From positions 372,001 to 436,000 of the forward strand of contig JADKJT010000002.1 in assembly GCA_016720905.1 (NCBI GenBank): a stretch of 64,000 nt of DNA, given 5' to 3'. Positions 18,090 through 26,912 of the stretch are shown one piece after another. Every line of letters begins with the position of its first letter. Position 1 is the first letter of the stretch. Under the pieces are notes generated by a model. It did no database searches. It worked only from the letters and a program-made list of their open reading frames with translations, and was not told the DNA's origin. The DNA is from Gemmatimonadaceae bacterium (lineage in GTDB: Bacteria; Gemmatimonadota; Gemmatimonadetes; Gemmatimonadales; Gemmatimonadaceae). Position numbers and translations under genes: made by a program.

Positions 18090-19188
18090 ATGTCGGGACT
18101 CGATGAATTGACGCGCGCGGCCCGACGGGCCCGGGCCGAACGGCCGCTGGTGCCGCTGGCACTGGCTACGCTGCACGCCGTGGACGGGTCCTCATATCGA
18201 CAGCCGGGGGCGCGTCTCTTGGTGGATGCGGACGGGCGCGTGCTGGCCGGAGCGGTCAGCGGCGGTTGTCTGGAGGGGGATGTCGCCGCCCAAGCCGCCG
18301 CCGTGTGTGCATCGGGGGTGCCTCGGCGACTCACGTACGATCTCCGGGACGACCTGCAGGCCATTTGGGGATTTGGCGCGATGTGTGACGGTGTCGCCCA
18401 TCTGCTGCTGGAACCGCTGGGTGATTTGTCGTGGTTGGAGCGGGCGTGTGCCATTCGCGATGCGCGCGAGGAAGGCGCGCTGATCACCGTGCTTGAGGAG
18501 ACGGCCGCCGGAGGCACCGGCGAGTGGCACGCGTGCGCGCTGCGCTTCGCGATGCCGCCATCCCTCTGATGAATGCGGCGCGACTTACGGCGCACCCGAC
18601 CCAGGGTGCGGTCCAGGTATTCGACAAGACGCTGCGCTGTCTGGTCGACCCGCTGGTGCCGCCGGTGTCGCTGGTCCTCGTCGGTGCAGGTCGAGGCGCG
18701 GAGGCCTTCGCCGCGATCGCGCACACACTGGGATGGCGCGTCACGCTGGTCGATCATCGTCCATTTGTGGTGGAGTCCGTCTCGCTGCCGGAACGGGTAG
18801 CGCGGATTGTGGCTCGGGCCGACGACGGGATCGCTCACGTATCGCGCGATTCACGGACCGCCGTGGCGCTGCTCTCCATCAATTTGCGATCGACGCCGAA
18901 TGGCTGAGCGGCTGTTGCCGCTACCGCTGGGGTATGTCGGCGTGCTGGGGTCGCGCCAGCCGGCCGCACAACTGGCGGAATCGTTGCGGACCGGGGCCCG
19001 AGATCACGGCGCGAATGGAACAGCGACTGCACGCACCGATCGGACTCGATCTGGGGCGAGTCCCGAGTCGATTGCACTGTCGGCTATCGCCGAAATCGAG
19101 GCGATTCTGCATGGCCGCCCGGGCGGATCGCTTCGAGCGGCACAGTCCTATCCACACGCGCACCCCAACGCCGCACACTGCACCGTGA
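18090..19188 (+). CDS. xdhC: XdhC/CoxI-family molybdenum cofactor insertion protein (apparent frameshifts)
   Basis: XdhC proteins sulfurylate and insert molybdenum cofactor into xanthine-dehydrogenase-type enzymes. The N-terminal domain is in one frame from ATG 18090 (SYRQPGARLLVDADG, GAVSGGCLEGDV). The Rossmann domain (VLVGAGRGAEAFAAIAHTLGW) is in a second frame, and the C-terminal part (LLPLPLGYVGVLGSR, RLHAPIGLDLG, SPESIALSAIAEIEA, HSPIH) hops between frames near 18877, 18906, 18989-18998, 19056 and 19135. Most hops are repaired by adding one base to a G or C run, giving a normal uninterrupted XdhC ending at a TGA at 19186-19188, which overlaps the next start as GTGA. I read the gene as intact in the organism and the hops as sequence error; a real pseudogene is the alternative. 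Confidence 0.8.
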
Positions 19189-19898
19189 CGGCGGCCCGTA
19201 TCGCCGGAGTGGTTTTGGCGGCCGGCGAATCGCGCCGTCTTGGCTCGCCAAAGCAGTTGCTGGTTGACGACGCGGGACGCCCGCTGGTGGCGCGCGCCGC
19301 GATCGCGCTGCTGGAGGCGGGCTGTTCCCCGGTCTTGGTGGTCACGGGAGCTCAAGACCAGGCAGTCTCAGCGGCGGTTCGTGCGCTCGGCGTTACTGTG
19401 GTTCACAACGCAGTCTGGACCGAAGGTATGGGGTCGTCGATCCGATGCGCCGTGGAATGGGCGGAATCCAAAGCGGCGGCGGCTGAGGCTGTTCTGATCG
19501 CCGCCTGCGACATGCCAACTGTTAACTCAGAGCATTTTCGCGCCATAATCGATACATCATCAGATCATTCACCGGATCATTCATCGATAATTGCCTCCCG
19601 CTATGAACTCGCGGGCGGTGACATGGTTCTTGGCATTCCGGCGCTCTTCCCGAAAGCAGACTGGGCCCTACTGCGATCACTCACGGGGATCGAGGGGCCA
19701 AAAAGTCTTTTTTCCATCGACACTCTTTCGGTTTTTCTTCGGCACGGTAGTTTCGACTTGGACACGCCGAGCGACGTGGCTCGCTGGCGCCGAGCAGTCC
19801 CCTTCATCACCACCTCTCCGACCCATGTCATCGTCCATCGCCCAGAGTGTCCTGGCAGATCTCGATCACGAGATCGCCCAAACGCGTCGCATGCTTGA
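19185..19898 (+). CDS. MocA-like molybdenum cofactor nucleotidyltransferase
   Basis: A ~237-residue NTP-transferase-fold protein. The nucleotide-binding signature VVLAAGESRRLGSPKQLL is near the N-terminus, with the ACDMP metal-binding segment in the middle and a DLDTPSDVARW ending, as in MocA/MobA enzymes that attach CMP or GMP to molybdopterin. The adjacent xdhC makes a MocA (cytidylyl) role in xanthine-dehydrogenase cofactor maturation likely. GTG 19185 is chosen because it overlaps the repaired xdhC stop by four bases. The last ~24 residues run into the dinB start region and read poorly, so the true C-terminus may be earlier. No molybdenum hydroxylase gene lies in the window. Confidence 0.75.
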   Translation: MTAARIAGVVLAAGESRRLGSPKQLLVDDAGRPLVARAAIALLEAGCSPVLVVTGAQDQAVSAAVRALGVTVVHNAVWTEGMGSSIRCAVEWAESKAAAAEAVLIAACDMPTVNSEHFRAIIDTSSDHSPDHSSIIASRYELAGGDMVLGIPALFPKADWALLRSLTGIEGPKSLFSIDTLSVFLRHGSFDLDTPSDVARWRRAVPFITTSPTHVIVHRPECPGRSRSRDRPNASHA

Positions 19899-20329
19899 GC
19901 GCGTCCCCGCCGACCATCTCGACTTCACACCGCATCCCAAGTCGTGGCCGTTGCAGAAGCTGGCCAACCACCACCGACTTCCCCATGTGGGGGGTGATCA
20001 CGCTCAAGCAGGATGTGCTCGACTTTGCCGTCCCGTTCCCACCGGGTCCGCCAGTGCCGACTACCGCTGCCGGTTTCGTGGCGCAATTCGATGAACGGAT
20101 GGCGGGCTTCACGGCCGCGTTGGCCGAGGCCACCGACGCGCAGATGATGGAGACGTGGACGATGAAGAACGGTGACGAGGTGCTGATGGCGATGCCGCGC
20201 ATTGCGGTACTGCGCGGCATGGTGGTCAACCACATGATTCACCATCGGGCGCAGTTGACCATTTACTACCGTTTGGTTGGCGTGCCGGTCCCGGGGCTCT
20301 ACGGCCCCAGCGCGGACGAAGCGATGTAA
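19825..20329 (+). CDS. DinB-family protein (apparent frameshift)
   Basis: DinB-like four-helix-bundle protein of about 167 residues. Members bind a divalent metal through three His residues and act as thiol-dependent transferases or damage-inducible proteins of unclear role. The first part runs from ATG 19825 (MSSSIAQSVLADLDHEIAQT to HPKSWPLQKLANH) and the rest in the next frame (TDFPMWGVITLKQDVLDF to NHMIHHRAQLTIYYRLVGVPVPGLYGP). The switch is at about 19971 in ACCACCACC. His residues expected for the metal site are visible in KLANH and NHMIHHRAQ. Both parts together make a complete family member, so a small indel in the sequence is the simplest reading. Confidence 0.75.
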
Positions 20330-20409
20330 GTTCTCCCCGCCGTGCTGCCGCGTGCCCGGATTCGCGCGGCGGCATGTGCGGTCATCACCCACTGTCATGG
20401 AGCGCCGCG

Positions 20410-22542
20410 ATGGGACGTAGCACCTGGTTGGTTCACGTGGGTGTCGCGCTCGCGGCGCTTGGTGCGTTCGCTGCTCGCCCGTCGGCAGTCGCCGCGGCGC
20501 AGGTCACGCCATCCGGCGTCATGTCGGACGGCACGCGCGTCGACGGCTTCGGCGATTGCCGCGTGGATTCACGTCGATGCGCCGCCCGGTGGTGAGTCAT
20601 TCGGCCAGCGGGTGCTGTCGCCAATTCTGCCCGGTTGGCGCAGCGATGCGTTCGGCAATCTCGTCAAGCGCATTGGCAGCGGGTCGCCGCGTCGCGTCGT
20701 CGCGTGCGCGATGGATGTGCCGGGATTCGTGGTCAGTCAAATCACCGACGACGGATTGGTGCGGCTGCATCGCGCGGGCGTGCCCGGCCACCCGCTGTGG
20801 GATCAGTTTCACGAGGCACAGCAGGTTCGCGTGCTCACCGCGCGCGGCGCGGTCACCGGCGTGGTCGCTATCGCGAATGGTCACTTCGCGCGACAACATC
20901 GCGGCGACACCGCCATTGTCACTGTCGACCAACTCTGGGTAGACCTGGGCGTCGAGTCACGCGCACAGGCCATGGCGCTGGGGGTCGCGCTGCTCGATCC
21001 CGTGGTGGCGATTCGTCCGGTGTGGACCTATGAGGGCTATGCCTCGGGCCCGGCGGCCGGTGCGCGCGCGAGCTGTGCGGCCGTGGCGAGTGCGGCGCAA
21101 TCCGCTCGTGTACCCACGGGCGAAACGATCTTCGTGTTATCCACGCAGCGCAGCTTCGGCTGGGTCGGATTGAGCGCGGTGTTGGCGCGTCTGGGCACGG
21201 TGGACGCCATCACGCTGTTGGACGAGGGCCGTGATGTGGCGCGAACCGCCGTCACGTCAATTCCGGCGTTGCGACTGGGCACGTCGCGTCAACGTCTGGC
21301 CCGTGTGCTTCCTGTCAGCTTGTCGCGCGACAGTGTGCAGGTTGTCGTGCCGCGCGTGCGTTTCGCGGGCTCGCTGGTGGAGTCCATTCATGCCGATGAT
21401 GCGCGCGCGGTGATGCGCGCGGCACTGGTCGCTGCGGGAAGTGTGGATACCGTTGTGCCGTGGATCGCGCCGCGTGTTGATACCGCGACCGTGCGCACGA
21501 CGCGGCGCGACGCGTACGACGCTGCCGAGAAGACGTTTCTGGAGATTGCCGACCTGGCCGGCGTGCCGGGGCATGAATGGCGGGTTCGTGATGCCATCAC
21601 GGCGCTCTTCGTTGGCGTGGGCGGCGTCGCGCGCCACGACCGACACCGCGGGTAATCTGATCGTAGCGGTCGGCCCCGATCGTGATTCGGTCGCGTTCAT
21701 CGCGCACATGGACGAGGTGTCCTTCGAAGTGGAAGCGATTCTCGCGGACGGTCGCGTGCGGCTGGCGCGTCGGGGCGGCGCGGTGACGACCGCGTGGGAG
21801 GGTCAACCGGCCATGCTGCACTTCGATCGCGACGCCTCCGGTCATGTGGCCGAATCGCTGCGAGGGGTGTTCGTGCCGCGTGATTCAGCGCGCAGCAAGC
21901 CCATCAACGCGCTCACGGCGTGGTTCGGCACCGATTCCACCGGGCTGGTGGCGCGGGGTGCGGGTGGGCATGGCCATTACGGCGTATAAACACGCCACAC
22001 GACTGGCGGGCACGCGACTCACCGGTCGGGGCAGCGACGACCGAACCGGTTCGACCGCGTTGCTGCATGCGCTCAAGCGAATCGACCCGGCCACGCTGAC
22101 GCACAAGGTGGTGTTCGTGTGGAGCACGCGAGAAGAAGGGGGCTTGCTGGGGGCCAGTGCCTTCGGCGCCGACCATGGCCGCAGCCTCACGCGGATTTAC
22201 AGCATCGACACGTTCGTGTCGTCCGACACGCCGTTGGAATCGCCGATGTTCGCCTTCCTGCCACTGGGACGTGGTGCGGTGCTGCGCGGACTCGACGATG
22301 GCGCCATCACCCCGCGGGCCGAACGCGAGCGCATTCTGCGTATCGCCAACGCGCAGGGCATTCCAGTACAAGTGGGCACGACGCACGGGGGAACGGATGG
22401 CAGCGCCATCGCACCCTACGGTGCGCCCAACATCGGCCTGTCTTGGCCCGGGAGATACTCCCATGCGCCGGGCGAGGTACTCGACCTGCGCGACGTGGAC
22501 GCGCTGATCAGGTTGATTGCGGCGGTGGCGGTGGCGCGGTAG
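20410..22542 (+). CDS. secreted tandem M42-type aminopeptidase, inactive first half (apparent frameshifts)
   Basis: With three small indels repaired (near 20540, 21620 and 21955) this reads as one ~710-residue exported protein. It opens with a signal peptide (GVALAALGAFAARPSAVAAAQ), followed by two M42/M28-like metallopeptidase modules. Module 2 has the full metal and catalytic set: AHMDEVSF, SDDRTGS, STREEGGLLGA, SIDTFVSSD and GTTHGGTDGS. Module 1 aligns over the same order but is degenerate: CAMDVPGF in place of HMDE, AAGAR in place of DDRTG, and STQRSFGWVG in place of the Glu pair. It probably keeps a structural or regulatory role. Presumed activity is removal of N-terminal residues from peptides outside the cytoplasm. 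Two separate genes is a less likely alternative. Confidence 0.72.
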
Positions 22543-22570
22543 GGGAGACGGGAGACGGGAGACGGGAGAC
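22543..22570. repeat. GGGAGAC x4 intergenic repeat
   Basis: Four exact head-to-tail copies of the 7-mer GGGAGAC begin right after the M42 stop codon, in the 70-base gap between convergent genes. The same 7-mer, in the reverse orientation, recurs in the gaps at 30144-30173 and 38014-38048. It is not part of a coding frame. It may be a simple-sequence remnant or a spacer element particular to this genome. Confidence 0.85.
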
Positions 22571-22612
22571 ACAGCGTTGGCCATGCCTCCCGTCGGTCCT
22601 GACAAATGCGAT

Positions 22613-23431
22613 TTACCGCGTGGTGTCCGCAGGTGGTGGAGATGGCGGCATGTTCAAGCGCCGACGCATGCCCTGACCCTGACCTGGTCCCTGACCCGGT
22701 CCTTGACCTGGACCCTGACCCATCCCTGGACCCATCCCCTGCCTCATCCCCGGCTCAAAACCCTGGGCACCATTGGGTGGGCCATTGGGGCCGCGCCGAT
22801 TTCCCATGCCCGGTCCGAACTGGCCACGTCCCTGTCCCGGACGCTGCCCGCGAAACTGTGGGGCGCGCATCGGGCCGATGCGCTGATTGGCGCGACCGCG
22901 CATGGCGGCGCCACGTCGATCTCGCAGGCGACCGGCCATGGCATCGAGCTTGGCGCGTTGTGCGGGGTTGAGCACGCCGCGCAGCTCCTGCCGTGACTTC
23001 AACTGGGCCAGCTGCTCATCGGTGCGCACGCGGGCCATGCGATCAAACGCGGCTCGCGCCTTCTCCAGATTGATGTCTCCCTTGGTGGCATCCATGAGAT
23101 CGGCGCGGGCCCGAAGCATGTCGGCCTCGTTGCGCTGAGGCCGCGGTATCGATTGCAGCGTTTCCAGCTTCTTCACCTGCTCATCGGTGAGTTCGAGTTG
23201 TTCGCGCATCCGCAGCAGATTGGACGCCGGGCCACCCATGCCTGGTCCGGCGAGCGGGCCAGCGGGGGCCGCGCGACGGGGGCGAGGCGGTTGACTATCG
23301 CGATTGGCGTTGGTCGGTTGGGCAACGCGGTTTGGACGAGGCGGTGTCACTGGGCGGGTCTGTGCCACCGCGACGGCCGACGTCATGACGGTGGCCAGAA
23401 CGGCCAGCGCTGAGGTTGAGAGCCTTCGCAT
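22613..23431 (-). CDS. Spy/CpxP-like periplasmic LTxxQ protein with Gly/Gln/Pro-rich tail
   Basis: A 272-residue exported protein: signal peptide at residues 1-23 (LAVLATVMTSAVAVAQ), a Pro/Arg-rich linker, then a helical region carrying LTDEQVKKLETLQ and LNPAQRAKLDAM, which match the LTxxQ repeats of Spy/CpxP stress chaperones. The last ~90 residues are low complexity (GPGQGPGQGPGQ, many Met, Arg and Gly). In Enterobacteria such proteins protect periplasmic proteins or regulate Cpx signalling; the role here is not known. It is divergent from the VWA/GATase gene, so the 241-base gap 23432-23672 must hold both promoters. Confidence 0.72.
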   Translation of the reverse strand: MRRLSTSALAVLATVMTSAVAVAQTRPVTPPRPNRVAQPTNANRDSQPPRPRRAAPAGPLAGPGMGGPASNLLRMREQLELTDEQVKKLETLQSIPRPQRNEADMLRARADLMDATKGDINLEKARAAFDRMARVRTDEQLAQLKSRQELRGVLNPAQRAKLDAMAGRLRDRRGAAMRGRANQRIGPMRAPQFRGQRPGQGRGQFGPGMGNRRGPNGPPNGAQGFEPGMRQGMGPGMGQGPGQGPGQGPGQGQGMRRRLNMPPSPPPADTTR

Positions 23432-23672
23432 AGGAATCTTTCTCGGTAAGAGCGGCGTTGGCCGTGTCAGGTGTTGACGACGGCGTTCGCTTCATGCCGT
23501 TGGACGGATGCGGCCGACCGACGTTAAGTCCGCTTTTCATCCCTTCGTCCCGGTTCGAGACGCGACGATCCAACGCTCCGACCACTTTCCGCGTCACGGG
23601 GTAGACGATGCGTGCTCCGCGGTGCACTCTCGTCCTTCCCGTTCCGCTCCACCTCCGTCCGGCCCCGCTTCT

Positions 23673-25965
23673 GTGACATCGGTCGTCGACGCCATCGTCA
23701 CGTTCTTCTTCAAGTTCCCGCTGCGCGTGTTCGCGCGCGGCGATTTTGCGCTGGCACCCGTTGTCCCGGTGCTCGTCATTGCCCTGGCAGCGGCGGCCAC
23801 GCTGCTGCTGGTCACGTTCTTTTACGCGCGCGTTCGCTCGCTGTCGGTGCGTGACCGCGTGGTGCTGGGCACGCTGCGCACGCTGGCGGTGCTGCTGGTG
23901 CTGGGTTGCCTGTTGCGTCCCGGGCTGGTGATCGCCTCGGCCGTTCCGCAGCGCAACGTCTTTGCGGTGGTGATGGACGACTCCGCGCAGCATGCGCATA
24001 CGCGATGTGGGTGATACATCGCGGCTGGCGCGCGTGCAGCGCGTGTTCGACGACACGGCCGCCCTGAGCCGCACGCTCGGTGAGCGATTCGCCCTGCGGC
24101 GCTTTCGCTTTGGCGCGGACGCATCGCCCTTGGCGAGCGCGCGCGACCTAACGGGTGCCGGCACACGTTCCGATCTGGCCCGCGCGCTGGACGCCGTGCG
24201 CGAGGATCTCAATGGACTTCCGCTGGCGGGCGTGGTGTTGGTGTCCGATGGCGCGGACAATGGCGGCACACGGTACGACGATGCGTTGCTCGCGCTGCGT
24301 GCCCGTCGCATTCCCGTGTACACCGTTGGCGTGGGACGCGAACGGTTCGATCGCGATCTCGCCGTAGAGCGCGTGCAGGCCCCGCGTCACACTCTTGCCG
24401 GCGCCACCGTGCTCGTGGAGGCCGATGTGCGCGTGCGCGGCATCGGGCGCGACATGGCACTGATCTCCGTGGAAGCCGATGGCCGCGTGGTATCAACCGA
24501 CACCGTGAAGTCGCCGGACACCGGTGACCTGGTGCACGTCCGCTTGCGGGTGCCGCCGCTGTCGGCCGGTGTGCACCGGCTGGCCGTTCGCGCGCGACCG
24601 CTGGCCAACGAAATCGTCACCGAAAACAACGAGTGGCAAACCAGCATCGAGGTGCGCGCCGGGCCGGATCGCGTGCTGTACGTGGAAGGCGAACCGCGCC
24701 CGGAGTTCGCGTTCCTGCGTCGCGCGGTGGCAACCGACAGCGGCGTGCAGGTGGTGGGCCTCATGCGCAGTGCCGAACGCAAGTTTCTGCGGCTGGGCGT
24801 GCGCGACAGTCTTGAACTGCTGGGCGGCTTTCCCACCAGTCGGGAGGAGCTCTTCTCGTATCGCGCGATTATCCTTGGCAGCATCGAGGCGTCGTTCTTC
24901 ACGGCCGACCAGTTGCGCATGATCAGCGACTTCGTGAGTCGTCGCGGCGGCGGCCTGCTGGTGCTGGGCGGACGCGCGTCATTGTCCGAGGGCGCCTTTG
25001 CCGATACGCCGCTGGCCGATGTCCTGCCGATCACGCTCACGCGCGGAGAACCGAATCTGGACGGTCCGGCCACCGCCATGAAGATTCGGCCGACCCGAGC
25101 GGGTGAGTCACATGCGGCCCTGCAGTTGCGTGCGTCGATGGCGTCGTCACGGGCGCGCTGGGATTCGCTCCCGGCGCTGACCTCCGTGAATCGACCCGGC
25201 TCGTTGCGCGCCGGTGCCACGGTGCTGTTGGCGGGACAGATCGAAGGCGGACGGGCCGATGTGCCGGTGTTGGCGTGGCAGCACTATGGGCGCGGGATGA
25301 GTGCCGTGTTCACCGTGCAGGACTCCTGGCTGTGGAAGATGGACGCGAGCATTGCCGTCGACGACATGACGCACCAGACATTCTGGCGACAGATGGTGCG
25401 CTGGCTGGTGGATGATGCGCCGGCACCCTTCGAGATTGCCGCGTCGCCGTCGCGCGTCGCACCGGGCGAATCGGTGACGTTGCGCGCGCATTTGGGCGAC
25501 ACGTTCTTCGCCGACATCAATGACGCGAATGTGTCGGTGGCGGTAACCACGCCGACGGGCAACACCATCACCGTGCCGCTGGAATGGTCGCTGCGCGAGG
25601 ATGGATCGTACACCGGGCGCTTCACGGCCGCAGACTCCGGGCGCTACGCGATTGCCGCAACCGCAAAGCGCGGCACCGACTCCACCCGCACGGCCACCAC
25701 CACGCTGTTGGTGGACGATCGCGGTGCCGATGTGTCGCAAGCCGAGCAACACCCGGCCGTGCTGCGTCGCATCGCCAAGGAAACAGGCGGACGCTACTAC
25801 ACGATGGACGACGTCGCGAAACTGGCGGACGACGCCATGTTCACCGAGGCCGGCGTCACGGTGCGCGAAGCGAAGGACCTGTGGGACATGCCCGTCGTGT
25901 TCCTGCTACTCGCGCTGTTGCTGGGGGCTGAGTGGGGTTATCGACGGTGGCGGGGGCTCGCATGA
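23673..25965 (+). CDS. membrane VWA/glutamine-amidotransferase-like protein (apparent frameshift)
   Basis: First gene of the MoxR/VWA cluster. From GTG 23673 it has two hydrophobic helices (VVPVLVIALAAAATLLLVTFF and LRTLAVLLVLGCLL). A von Willebrand A domain follows, starting VVMDDSAS with a MIDAS-like DxSxS, interrupted by a frame change near 23987, and continuing MRIRDVGDTSRL to GVVLVSDGADNGG. Then come Ig-like stretches and a class I glutamine-amidotransferase-like fold (YRAIILGSIEASFFTADQL, GGGLLVLGG) without an obvious catalytic Cys. One more helix (VVFLLLALLLGAEWGY) ends the ~760-residue protein. Such proteins accompany MoxR ATPases; molecular role unknown. The stop overlaps the next ATG by four bases. 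Confidence 0.78.
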
Positions 25966-26912
25966 TGCGCCGACTGCCCCGTTGGGCCGCGTACCTCGCG
26001 ATGATGCCGCTGACGTTTGGGTTTGTCGCGACGCGCGTTGAAGCGCAGCGCACGCACGTGCTCGTGGTATCCGGCTTGTCCGGCGATCCGGCGTTTCGAA
26101 CATCGTTCCAGCAAGTCGCGGCAACCGTGAAGGAAGTCGCGCGCGTCAAATGGAGTGTGAACGACTCCAGTCTCATTGTCCTCACGGAGGACTCGGTGCC
26201 CACCGCCGTGTCGCGCGGCCGCTCAACGCGCGATGCCGTGGGGCAGGCGTTCACCACGCTGAGCACGCGCGTACTGCCCGGCGACGTGCTGCTGGTGGTG
26301 TTGGTCGGGCACGGTAGCGGCGAGGGACCGGGCTCGAAGGTGAATTTGCCCGGGCCCGATGCCACCGCGACCGATTACGCCACGTGGCTGAGCGGGTTCA
26401 CGAAACAGACGGTGGTCGTGGTGAATACCGCGACCGGCAGCGGCGACTTTCTGCCAGTCCTCAAAGCGCCGGGACGTGTGGTGATCACCGCTACGCGCAG
26501 CGCGGTCGAGAAGAACGAGTCCGTGTTTGCCGGACTCTTTGCGAAGGCACTGGCCAGCGACGAATCGGATGCCGATAAGGATGGACGCGTCTCGGTGATG
26601 GAAGCGTTTCGATACACCAGTCGCGAGGTGGCCAAGGTGTACGAGTCCACCGGACGCATGCAGACTGAGCATGCGCAGATCAGTGACTCCACGCGGGCGA
26701 CCACCGTGTCATTTGGCCGCACGATGGTGAGCACGGACCCGCGCATTGCTGCGTTGGTGTCCGAGCGGCTTGCCTTGGAATCCGACGTGGCGGCGTTGCG
26801 TGCCAAGAAGGCGACGATGGATGCCGCTACCTACAGTCGTGAACTGGAACGACTGCTGCTGGCCATGGCGGAGAAGACGCAGGCCATTCGCGCGGCCGGA
26901 GGCAAGCCATGA
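25962..26912 (+). CDS. exported caspase-like protein lacking the catalytic cysteine
   Basis: A 316-residue protein with a signal peptide (YLAMMPLTFGFVATRVEAQ) and a caspase/legumain-like (clan CD) fold. The catalytic His region is kept (VVLVGHGSGEG, His117). The second catalytic strand VVVVNTATGSGDF has Ala157 where the nucleophilic Cys is expected in NSCxSG-type sequences, so peptidase activity is unlikely. The GRVVITATRS and DGRVSVMEAF segments typical of this subgroup follow. Residues 203-214 match a canonical EF-hand calcium loop (DADKDGRVSVME). The C-terminal ~70 residues form a coiled-coil-like helix pair. It overlaps its neighbours at both ends by four bases, within the MoxR cluster. 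Confidence 0.72.
   Translation: MMRRLPRWAAYLAMMPLTFGFVATRVEAQRTHVLVVSGLSGDPAFRTSFQQVAATVKEVARVKWSVNDSSLIVLTEDSVPTAVSRGRSTRDAVGQAFTTLSTRVLPGDVLLVVLVGHGSGEGPGSKVNLPGPDATATDYATWLSGFTKQTVVVVNTATGSGDFLPVLKAPGRVVITATRSAVEKNESVFAGLFAKALASDESDADKDGRVSVMEAFRYTSREVAKVYESTGRMQTEHAQISDSTRATTVSFGRTMVSTDPRIAALVSERLALESDVAALRAKKATMDAATYSRELERLLLAMAEKTQAIRAAGGKP

Noticed and set aside
18493..19188. Separate plus-strand protein of ~231 residues
   Set aside because: Only short pieces (RLHAPIGLDLG and the last 18 residues) look real and they belong to xdhC in a shifted frame.
22543..22570. CRISPR array
   Set aside because: The units are 7 bases with no spacers, and no cas genes are in the window.
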